Source: Kalmusia sp. IMI 367209 | Taxonomy: Eukaryota; Ascomycota; Dothideomycetes; Pleosporales; Didymosphaeriaceae | Assembly (NCBI GenBank): GCA_027946365.1 | Contig: JAPEUQ010000004.1 | Location: 1,798,001-1,862,000, forward strand | Length of the DNA stretch: 64,000 nt | Direction: 5' to 3' | Shown: in pieces, positions 44,540 to 53,194 of the stretch | How positions within the stretch are numbered: position 1 is the stretch's first letter | Layout: each line of letters begins with the position of its first letter | Made by a program: the position numbers and the translations under genes | Notes under the pieces: generated by a model | The model's database searches: none | Told to the model about the DNA's origin: nothing | Seen by the model: the letters and a program-made list of their open reading frames with translations, nothing else

Positions 44540-46624
44540 ATGACGGCGCGGACGCTAAACAACGTGGTCAACGATCAAACCGTCGCGCTCAACGCCCTGA
44601 TATACGGCTACGGGGGTCACTCGCTGGTTACCCCGCAATACGCTCTGCAGCAGATATGGTGGACCGAGGAAAGGATCGATGAGAAGGTGAACCAAGAATT
44701 CGTCAATTCTAGATTGCAGCCCAGGGAACGAGAATGGCTCAATCGGCCTGTTGGATTTGGAGATCTTACCGACGACACCTACCTGGAATGGATCATAGAG
44801 AAGGCAAGACGGCTGTTCCTCATCCTCGTGGAGATTGGCGAAGCGGATAGAATATTCACCGTCGTCGAAAAGAGCTGGGACGATGACGATCTTCCTTTGT
44901 CAATGGAAGACATTGAGCAGCTTGCACTGGCCAACAGACGCGACGACCAGGCGAACGCTCGGTTCTACCAAACGCAATTCTCCTTCCTGCTTCGCGTCTT
45001 GGGACAAGGCGTGCATGTCGATTATGCGTCCAACGAACAGATACCGCTGGAATATGTAATGGGGCTACCCCCAGCAGTCAGCTTGCAACAATGGTCGCGC
45101 GTACACTTACCAAAGAAGCCACACGAAGTATACGTCAGAAGGAAGTTCGCTTTGGGAAATACGGAATCGCCGTTCGCTTTCGAGGAGGAATATATTATGG
45201 ACGTAGAGAGTGCGCAGATGGTCGAGCATGAGCACATCGCGCCGGTTTGGGCGTCCTACACTTCGAAAGGTTTCGGTTATACTCTGACCAATTTCATCGG
45301 CCAGCATACACTCAAGACTTTCATCGACCATCGGAATCCGCCTCAGTATCAGAAGCTCCCAAAACCCGAGCGGAGGACCCTGGTGCTCAACTGGCTGCTT
45401 TGCTTAGCGGATGCCATCGCAACACTTCACCGGAACGGCTTCTGTCACTCTGCCATTCGCCCTTCAAACATAATCATCGACGAGCGCAACAACATTGCAT
45501 TCAGCGATATCGCAAGCTTACCAACATTCCTGAGAGACAAGAGGCCAGATCCCATGGATGCGTACGTCTATGGGGCAGCAGAGACCCAGGCTTCGGCCAA
45601 CCCATTCGAGCCTGAAGCCGCAGCACCTGCGCCCGTTATTGGCACGCGACGGAAACCTTCAACCGCAAGCAAGAGCTCGTCCGGGTCATCAAATAGCAGC
45701 GGGTCGCGACAAAGGCTGAAAAAGGCGCCAACAAACGAGTTTTCGGGGTTCAACTTTGGTTTCAGAAAGAACAAGCAGCCAGTGGCACGTCAACGGTCCC
45801 GATCCCATGAGACTGAGCAGGCGGATGTATTCTCACTTGGGTGTGTCTTCTTGGAGATTGTGACGTTCATGCTGAAAAAGAAGCCTCATGAGTTCGTCAA
45901 GCATCGGTCTTCCAAGCAGAAGGTCAATACGGGAGGGAAGAATTCGCGGACAGACGCGTCTTACCATGCGAATATGGATCGAATTGAGACGTGGATGAAA
46001 GTGCTAGAAGATTCAGCGTCAGCACAGGAAGACGACATTTTCCGATCAATTCCACTCGTCCTCAATCTTGTCCGTAACATGCTTAGCAGGAATGCACATA
46101 TGCGCCCGAGCGCAAGAGAAGTCCGGCAGCGACTTTTCGAAATTTTACTCAACTTTTGCCCTGTGTCCGATATACATTGCGCAGCGCACAACCACGAAGT
46201 TGCGCCCGTTACATCTTCATCAAGATCCGGCTCCGATGGAGCATCAACATTCTCCTCTTTCCGCGCTTCTTCCATCTCGAGCACATCTACCTCATCGACT
46301 TTCTCCGATACAGATACCATCCGTAACTCAACATCATCCACTATACGAGTATCGTCTATCCTCAACTCTTACACCGATCGCTCGACCCTTTCCGAGATAT
46401 CGGAAGTAGATGACGACGTGGTGTGGACGTCTCCATCGAAGAGGCCAATGCCTCCACCCGTGAACACGAGATATGAGCCAGTGAGGCCATCGCCGCCTAT
46501 TTCGCCGGTATCGCCGCGGTCGTTCAAGTTACCTATAACCCCAGAGTCGGACAGGTCTCCTAGTCCATCTAGCGCACCAGCGCCAACTAGGCTCTGGCAT
46601 AAGCCCCGTTTGCTACTTCCGTAA
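44540..46624 (+). CDS. Protein kinase-like (pseudokinase) protein
   Basis: Single exon, 694 aa. The N-terminal 200 residues are helical and without a known motif. From about residue 230 a kinase-like C-lobe can be followed. The catalytic-loop equivalent is H303-S-A-I-R-P-S-N310 where active kinases have HRDxKxxN, so the catalytic Asp is Ala. The metal-binding DFG is D323-I-A. A kinase helix-F-like segment (EQADVFSLGCVFLEIVTFML) and an APE-lobe remnant (NMLSRNAHMRPSAREVRQRLFEIL) follow. A Ser-rich insert lies at about 375-430, and the last 130 residues are a Ser/Thr/Pro-rich disordered tail. No clear VAIK lysine was found. I call it a pseudokinase. A scaffold or regulatory role is inference. 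Confidence 0.8.
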   Translation: MTARTLNNVVNDQTVALNALIYGYGGHSLVTPQYALQQIWWTEERIDEKVNQEFVNSRLQPREREWLNRPVGFGDLTDDTYLEWIIEKARRLFLILVEIGEADRIFTVVEKSWDDDDLPLSMEDIEQLALANRRDDQANARFYQTQFSFLLRVLGQGVHVDYASNEQIPLEYVMGLPPAVSLQQWSRVHLPKKPHEVYVRRKFALGNTESPFAFEEEYIMDVESAQMVEHEHIAPVWASYTSKGFGYTLTNFIGQHTLKTFIDHRNPPQYQKLPKPERRTLVLNWLLCLADAIATLHRNGFCHSAIRPSNIIIDERNNIAFSDIASLPTFLRDKRPDPMDAYVYGAAETQASANPFEPEAAAPAPVIGTRRKPSTASKSSSGSSNSSGSRQRLKKAPTNEFSGFNFGFRKNKQPVARQRSRSHETEQADVFSLGCVFLEIVTFMLKKKPHEFVKHRSSKQKVNTGGKNSRTDASYHANMDRIETWMKVLEDSASAQEDDIFRSIPLVLNLVRNMLSRNAHMRPSAREVRQRLFEILLNFCPVSDIHCAAHNHEVAPVTSSSRSGSDGASTFSSFRASSISSTSTSSTFSDTDTIRNSTSSTIRVSSILNSYTDRSTLSEISEVDDDVVWTSPSKRPMPPPVNTRYEPVRPSPPISPVSPRSFKLPITPESDRSPSPSSAPAPTRLWHKPRLLLP

Positions 46625-47270
46625 ATGTCGAGCTAGTCTGTGGGGTAGCCTGCACTTGATTCCTGGTGGGTGGAAGCCTTAATTATACTTTAAGTGGTAT
46701 GCCATCCGGTACTTGGTTCCGACGAGCGGCTCGTCAAGGGAGCTAAGCATCTTCCCGCACGGAGATGGGCACCTTTGTTGGTTGAAATCCACTCGCGGAC
46801 CATTTCTGGGCTGTTTGTTCGGAATCTTACGATGAACTAGAAGAGGAAGGTACCATTCATTGTGGAGAGCTTCGTCGTTCAAGCTCTACAATGTGCGAAG
46901 TAGGTCGCACCGCGGAAGCGGTCAACGGGAAGTCACAGGGCTGAGACAGCGGCGCGAAGAAAATTCGAAAGGGTCTGTAGTACGAGCAAGGCGCACGACG
47001 TGGAGCATTCTCGCCTCGTGCTTCGCAACGGGAGGTACTAAAGCATTGCCACTTTTTGAGTATGCTCTTAGCTGGAGGATGGGTAGATGACGTACGATAA
47101 TAATATACCTACTCCTTGATCGACATGTTATGGTCAAAGCTCATTACTAGAAGTAGAAGGTGCTTGGATGAAAAGATCCCTCACGTGCCTTAACCGAACA
47201 TTACTAGCTCATCGCACACTAGCGTAGTGCGGGGCTTGCATGGCACTTGAAGCTCACCGCATCTCAAGCT
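46625..47270. other. Intergenic region
   Basis: Downstream of the pseudokinase gene. A minus-strand frame at 46679-46882 is possible but unsupported. Confidence 0.45.
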
Positions 47271-47567
47271 TCACGATCCTGCTTCCACATCAGCGCCCTC
47301 GTCAGCCATCCGCCGCCTTGTCGCTGCTTGATCCCAGCCATCGACCAGTTCCTGCATCTGCAAGGCCGATTTTAGCTCTGCCAGCGCATACGTCACTGGT
47401 GTACAGCGTCTCATCGTAAGGGTGTATTCACCGACCTGCAGAGACGTTGGAGATGCACCACAGCCAATGACCCGAACCACGACGTTTTCGCCGAGCGAGC
47501 CAGCACTCTCCACAGCTGCTTGCTTGCATGTCCGTACCCGCGGTAATTTGCGATCGAGGGGAGGCGT
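47271..47567 (-). CDS. Possible 3' exon of an unrecognised gene
   Basis: After a TCTAG acceptor-like site at 47568-47570, a 98-codon frame runs to a TGA at 47271 and has ordinary protein composition (ENVVVRVIGCGASPTSLQVGEY, then ALAELKSALQMQELVDGWDQAATRRRMADEG). A short upstream frame (DTVAILHDSIDPLFLLSGS) can be joined to it in phase with a 39-bp intron, which is short for this genome. I could not build a complete model with a start codon. It may be a real gene, a decayed one, or chance. Confidence 0.25.
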   Translation of the reverse strand, partial: TPPLDRKLPRVRTCKQAAVESAGSLGENVVVRVIGCGASPTSLQVGEYTLTMRRCTPVTYALAELKSALQMQELVDGWDQAATRRRMADEGADVEAGS

Positions 47568-47735
47568 CTAGATTTCCAATTAAGGGTATACATCGCCCTT
47601 ACGCTACCGCTCAGTAGAAACAAGGGATCAATCGAATCGTGCAAGATAGCAACAGTATCACACCACCTGACTTAGCTCTGCAGGAGCGTGCCGTGTCAAC
47701 TGCTTACAGGAAGCACTCGTCACTCTTGCCGAATG

Positions 47736-48041
47736 TCAGGTCATGAGCAAAAGCTCAGGATATTGCGATCCAGGTAAAGTTTGCGGGGACATCTCGAAGA
47801 TTGGAGAAACCCGCTTGGCCAAGACGCTATTGACCCGCAATACGGCAGTGCGCCACCCTTGTCCAAGCCAACTTTCGGAAATTCGGTAAGGCAACTCGTC
47901 GATACTCAGCATTCCCTTGCTATTCACATGCAGCCACGCCGTTTGTGCGCTCCCAAATCGCACAGCATTGACTTGATCATCGTTCTTGAGCTGTGTGACC
48001 AACGTTTTTGAATTTCCTTTTGGTCTGTTTGTTGCTATCAT
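47736..48041 (-). CDS. Possible small hypothetical protein
   Basis: An open frame of 101 codons begins at an ATG at 48041 in a CACCATG context (MIATNRPKGNSKTLVTQLKN) and has a varied, protein-like composition (GSAQTAWLHVNSKGMLSIDEL). It could be an independent small gene or the first exon of the unresolved coding region just downstream at 47271-47567. No family, signal peptide or membrane segment is recognised. Confidence 0.3.
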   Translation of the reverse strand: MIATNRPKGNSKTLVTQLKNDDQVNAVRFGSAQTAWLHVNSKGMLSIDELPYRISESWLGQGWRTAVLRVNSVLAKRVSPIFEMSPQTLPGSQYPELLLMT

Positions 48042-48362
48042 GGTGGGTTGGGTATTCACAGTTTGTAGTTTGGATCGGGGAAAATGACTCGAATTCCTGA
48101 CTTACTCTAGGATTCAATGTCACTGTACAGTACATGATCCCAGTCTCGGCTTTTTAGATGATCGGCAAACCCATGCAGCCACCATTCCTAGCCTTAGTCT
48201 AAACAGGTGCACTAGACACAACGTTCTCCTGCAGCTGACTCTGGCAAACATGCTCGTTGATCCCACGCCTATCCTTAAATACCTCGTCCGTCCCCCGCTG
48301 GTAGCAGCATTCCCCCCACCTCATTCCTCGGTTCGCTAGGATAATTTGGTTGTAGAGTCAAG

Positions 48363-50724
48363 ATGTTTCCTTCGATAGGTGCTCTGACACTATCGTTGTT
48401 GTCGTCGACTGCTCTCGCGCAGGGATATGGAGGGTCGACCAATGGTAGTACCGGCGGATATGTCTTGAAGCAGGGCCCATTGGATACTCCGTGGACGTCA
48501 AAGGTTGGCGTCAACCCATGGCCCGAGTACCCCCGTCCCCAGATGGCACGTTCGGAGTGGAAGAACCTCAACGGTGTATGGCAATATCAGAACGCCAGTG
48601 ACGGGGACGCCGAATTGGATAACCCACCTTTTGGCAAGGACCTAGGCCAATCTGTTTTGGTTCCGTTCTGCCTCGAGAGCGCGTTATCAGGTGAGTAAAT
48701 CGCGATAGAGTTATCCAAAATTCTGACAGCGATGTAGGTATCATGGGGAATTTCACAATCCACAGTTGGTACCGAACTACCTTCGATGTGCCTTCGTCCT
48801 GGACAGACCGCGTGCTACTCAATTTCGGCGCCGTTGATTACCGAGCCACAGTCTTTGTCAACGGACACCAGGTCGCAAACCATACTGGAGGCTACTGGTC
48901 TTTCAATGTCGACATCACAGACCAACTAGATAGCTCCGGAACGAACGAACTGTATGATTTGATAAAGATATGGTCTCACACTCAGCTAACCACTGTTCTA
49001 GTGTTGTTTTCGTCTTCGATCCGACTAATCTTGGGCCAAACAATATCCCACTCGGAAAGCAGAAACTAGTGCCCGAGCACATCTTCTATACACCTTGCAG
49101 TGGCATCTGGCAAACGGTATGGCTCGAGTCTGTCCCGGCAACTTCCATTGAAAAACTCGATATCAGTGCTGGAGCGGACGGTAGAGGTAAAGAGCTTTGT
49201 ATTCTGCTATGAAAAAGCAACTAGCTAATTCATCTAGTCAACGTGACGGTGCACACGTCATCTAACGCGACCGACATGGCCGAGATCACTATCTATGAGC
49301 CCAACTCGGATAAGATCAAGATCCAAACCAAGGGAGCTGTAAATGTGCCCTTCGATTTTGCGGTAGATTCGCCTGATCTTTGGTCCCCTGACAGCCCTAC
49401 TCTGTACAACATTACAGTTAAGCTGGGAAGCGACACCGTACAGAGCTATACTGGATTCAGGACCGTCACAAAAGAGTTGGTCAATGGGATCTACAGACCT
49501 TTGCTCAACGGCGAATTTGTCTTCTGGTTCGGCACACTTGATCAGGGCTATTGGCCGGACGGGCTTCACTCGCCCCCTAGTCTCGAAGCAATGGTATACG
49601 ATCTCAAGGCATTGAAAGAAGTGGGTTACAACATGCTTCGGAAACATGTAAGATGCTCTCTTTCCAATTCCAGACTAAACACTGACCTTGTGCGTAGATC
49701 AAAGTAGAACCTGCGCTGTTCTACCAGGCTTGCGATCAGCTTGGACTTTTGCTCATCCAAGATATGCCTGCTCTAGCCACATCTCTCATCTGGGTCGACA
49801 ACGATGAAGCAGCGAAGGCGTGTCCGGGGATAGCACCGTCACTCGAATCAGATATCCAGAGCGAATTCAATAGGCAGCTTCAAATCTTGATTGAGCAACA
49901 CAAGAACTACCCAAGTATTGTAGCATGGGTAAGGTTCCCTCGTGTTGTGGATCTAAACTGGGACTTGACTGACCATGCCGTAAGGTAATCTACAACGAAG
50001 GTTGGGGTCAGCCCTGGGAAGGCTACCCTGGTATTCACAACCCAGCCATCGATGAAGAGCTCACTAAGCTTGTCCGTCAACATGACCCTACCCGTCTCAT
50101 CGATTCCGTGACCGGCTGGCACGACCATGGCGCCGGTGACTTCCACGTAAGTCACTCCAATTGGTTCCATTGAAATGGCGAAGGCTAACCGCAGACCAGG
50201 ACAACCACCACTACTCCTCGCCACAATGCGGAACACCCTGGTACTCTACCGATTCTACGCCTTACGAGCCAGATAAGTTCCCGCGCATCGCGATCCAAGG
50301 CGAATTCGGTGGCATTGGCCAGAACATCTCCGAAGAACAGTACGTTGGGCTTACCCACCACACTCTCGAAGCTGATAACTTACGTTTGCAAAACAGCGCC
50401 TGGAAAGTCGAAGCGTCGATCAATCAAGTCAACCGAACGTACGAGCTCGATGCTACAGAGGAGATCTGGAACATCCGCGCGCATATGATCCTCAAGGAGC
50501 TCGAGTTCCAAATCAAAGAATACGCCTGCTCGGGCGCCGTGTGGACGCAGACGACGGATGTCGAAGGCGAAGTCAACGGCATGTTGACTTACGACAGGAG
50601 AGTGAACCGCATGAACAAGGAGCAGTGGAAGGCGGACATCCAAGCTCTGTACGACGCAGCCGCGTCGCACAAGTCATCGAATTCGACCATGAAGATGATG
50701 GCGCGGGGGGACATTGGGCTCTGA
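48363..50724 (+). CDS. Secreted glycoside hydrolase family 2 protein (beta-galactosidase/glucuronidase-like)
   Basis: Seven exons: 48363-48690, 48738-48951, 49002-49186, 49238-49647, 49698-49928, 49985-50146 and 50200-50724. Introns are 47-56 bp; all phases match and give 684 aa. The signal peptide is MFPSIGALTLSLLSSTALA. The three GH2 modules are present in order. The jelly-roll sugar-binding domain has WYRTTFDVPSSW and LLNFGAVDYRATVFVNGHQVANHTGGY, the Ig-like domain has SPDLWSPDSPTLYNI, and a TIM barrel follows. Acid/base E461 is in VIYNEGWGQ and nucleophile E545 in IQGEFGG, both intact. GH2 covers beta-galactosidases, mannosidases and glucuronidases, so the exact substrate is open. The protein should act outside the cell. 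Confidence 0.92.
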
Positions 50725-50845
50725 GCGGTTCTCATTCTTGTTCCTCTTGCGGTGGACGAGGTCATGCTAGACCCAGGTCAAATACATGAACTCAGGATAT
50801 AATAATAAAGGGATAGAGGGCGCTCCATCCCTCCAAGTCTCACAA

Positions 50846-51256
50846 TCACAAAACAGTATCTTTCTGCTTCTCTGCCTCCTGCAGCGCCCACCACTCGCGA
50901 TCCACCATGCCAAACTCCAGACCATCCCAGAACCTCCCTTCATGCCACAGCGCCTCCCTCTCCGTGCCCTCCAACACGAACCCCAGCCGCTGATACAGCC
51001 TGCAGGCGCCCTCGTTCCAACCGAAAGCGCGTATCCGCACCTTGTGCAGACCAGCGCGCTTGAATGCGTACTCGAGGACCCACCGGATGGCCTCGCTGCC
51101 GTACCCCTTGCCCTGGTACGCGGGCAGAATGTCGATACCGATCTCGGTGTTGCGGTGGTGCGCCATTCTGATGCTGCTGCCGCTCAAGTGGACCTGGCCA
51201 ATCGGGGTGCCGGCCCTTTCTTGGTCGGCGCCTTCGACTGCGCGGACGGTGAGCAT
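50846..51256 (-). CDS. GNAT acetyltransferase, shortened at the N-terminus
   Basis: 136 aa from the ATG at 51256 to the TAG/TAA-type stop at 50846. The core of a RimJ/RimL-type GNAT is clear: PIGQVHLSGSS, then MAHHRNTEIGIDILP, then the acetyl-CoA loop YQGKGYGSEAIRWVLEYAF (Q-x-x-G-x-G), then GWNEGACRLYQRLGFVLEG and EALWHEGRFWD. Family members of this type usually have about 50 more N-terminal residues forming the first strand and helices. Here the sequence goes from MLTVRAVEGAD directly to the PIGQVHLSG strand. The missing part resembles what is found in the neighbouring fragment at 51447-51650. The gene is convergent with the GH2 gene, 121 bp away. An internal deletion or an unrecognised upstream exon could explain the short form. 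Confidence 0.65.
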   Translation of the reverse strand: MLTVRAVEGADQERAGTPIGQVHLSGSSIRMAHHRNTEIGIDILPAYQGKGYGSEAIRWVLEYAFKRAGLHKVRIRAFGWNEGACRLYQRLGFVLEGTEREALWHEGRFWDGLEFGMVDREWWALQEAEKQKDTVL

Positions 51257-51312
51257 GTATGCGTTGAAAGCAATGTTCAGACACAGTTGCAGGACAGGAG
51301 CTTAAGCTAAGG
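51228..51312. repeat. Local direct duplication, copy 1 (GNAT 5' region)
   Basis: Shares ordered blocks with 51622-51710 in the same orientation: on the plus strand GTCGGCGCCT, GGTGAGCATGTA, ACAGTTG and AGGACAGGAGC. Spacing between blocks is nearly the same in both copies. The two copies are about 400 bp apart. Confidence 0.65.
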
Positions 51313-51446
51313 ACCGCCTTTGTGCGTAGCATGGGCCAAATCGACACACGATGAGTTCCTATACTTTTGTCCCGGTCCTGCCGCTGGGAATGGCTTACCT
51401 GTGACTTTCTCGGGGAGACATATGATCTATTGCTGACGGTTACTAT

Positions 51447-51660
51447 TTATGCGGGGTGATCTGGGAAGGGAAAGGGGCAGTGTACGGCGGATATCAAATT
51501 GTCGTCCATGGACTTGCGAAAGCGTTCTGCGTCGCTTGGGCCCGGTAAACGTATGTTGCTACCGTTGCTGTTCATGTAGCCAATGCGGTCTTCGTTGATC
51601 TGGCTGAAGAAAGCGTCGTCGTCGGCGCCTCGGACCGCGCGATCTAAGGTGAGCATGTAA
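51447..51660 (-). pseudogene. N-terminal GNAT fragment, partial copy of the neighbouring gene
   Basis: The minus-strand frame starts MLTL-type (ATGCTCACC near 51656) and reads RAVRGADDDAFFSQINEDRI, then a GYMNSNGSNIRLPGPSDAERF stretch, before ending at 51447. That is the pattern of the N-terminal half of a RimJ/RimL-type GNAT, but no acetyl-CoA loop follows before the stop. Its first 85 bp and upstream flank match those of the gene at 50846-51256. It may be a truncated duplicate, or alternatively the 5' exon of that gene with an intron I could not place. Confidence 0.5.
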
Positions 51661-51710
51661 AGTCAGTATATATGTTGTACAGTTGTGCTAGGACAGGAGC
51701 CTCGAGACTT
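51622..51710. repeat. Local direct duplication, copy 2
   Basis: Second copy of the segment at 51228-51312, more diverged in the middle. It covers the start of the GNAT fragment and its upstream flank. Confidence 0.65.
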
Positions 51711-53194
51711 GTTGCCAGCTGGGTGCTCCCTAGGATGTGATCTTCGAAATGTGTAGCATGTTTCAATAGCTCACGCAAACTCAGACAAGCGAAAAGACGG
51801 AGCTGATCATGTAGCGTGCATCTGTGCTGGGATACATACAGAAGAGGCGAGCGCTGCGAAAAGGGTCGTTTTGGGTAGCCATTGTGAACTGGCAATTCTC
51901 TGCACTTGCAGCTTTGCCGGTCCAGCAAAATACGCTGATATTGGGTATTTCGGTACGACTGAGCGGGCTGAAGTGTGTTCTACATATGCTTGAAGAAATC
52001 TATATAGCGCAAAGGGCGTAGCAGAGAAGGGCGGTCACAGGTGTGGGGTCTAGGCAGTTGGATGCAGCTGGTGTAGGAAGGAGCGAATACATGGACGGCA
52101 GATCGCAGGTACCTGCGATCAATGGACTAGATGGTGCGAACATGCTATCGGTGGCCATGTTCCTATCTGAGATATGAACATGCATTGGTATTACGATGTG
52201 GGATAGAGAGTGCTCCTCCATGATCATCTTGATTAGCAGTGACATGCGTGTTGTCTCCCCGAGTCATTGAACAGGTAGACCATGCCAACAGACGGCTCCA
52301 CGTCGTTAGTAACGTGTGGCTCTACAAAATGCCCTTGTGCGCATATGCTGACCTCAGTCTAGCTGCGTCGCTTAATGCTTTTATCGACACGTGCGATAAG
52401 CCCACGCGGACGAAGCTTAGCTGCCGTCCAAAGTCCGAAGAAGGTTTCTAAACATAAGCACCCGCTCACCCAACCTCCGTTTCACATCTCCGGACGACGA
52501 GCCAGGCAAGACGGAGAATACGCGCTGCTTCCGAAGCCACAGGTATCCCCGATAGACCGCGTGTTTCGAGCGTGAGCGGGTGTGGAACCTGCGTTCACGG
52601 TCGGAGATGCCGCTTACGCGAGTGTGAGGAAACCGTTCCAGGTCGATGGGAGAGGCTGAAAAACGAGGTGAGTAATGATGACCATGACCAGGCGACAGGC
52701 ATAGACGAAGAGGGAAGACGAGCGCAGCACTGCCTCAGAAACAAGTCTAGAGGACGAGCTTGTGTGTGCTTGGAGAAAGTTTAGCGGCTTGGGAAGCAGG
52801 GCACACAGTAGGCAAGTATCACGTCTCGGTGTTGGCACCTGGGAGCGCGTCCAGGAGTGGCATGTGAGAGCTCTCCGTTGCGGCGCTGCATCTGCCTAAG
52901 GCTTCCTGGAGACTACCGATCGAATGTCCTCCGCCGTCGTACATTTACGAGAGCAGTCCGCAATCGCGTCTTTCCATCCGTTCTTCCCTTCTTTCATTCA
53001 TTCTTTCTCTCCCGTTCCTCCCGCTCCTCCTGTCAATCGTTGCTGTTCTCGTTTCTTTGTCATCTACCTCCAACACCCTACACTAACTTACCCGCTACCG
53101 CGGAACACGCATGTTTACGTGCACTTGACGCTGCCAAGCGCTCCCCGCCGCCTCCCAAGACGAGCTAAGTCGTTTGCATTTATTGGCACGCGAA
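51711..53194. other. Intergenic region
   Basis: About 1.5 kb without a supported gene. It contains a perfect 20-bp palindrome at 52101-52120. Sequence from 52950 to 53190 is pyrimidine-rich and is the likely leader of the gene starting at 53195. Confidence 0.5.
52101..52120. promoter_or_regulatory. Perfect 20-bp palindrome
   Basis: GATCGCAGGTACCTGCGATC equals its own reverse complement over all 20 bases, and symmetry stops at the next base on each side. It could be a binding site for a dimeric regulator. No target gene can be assigned; the nearest downstream start is about 1.07 kb away. Confidence 0.4.
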
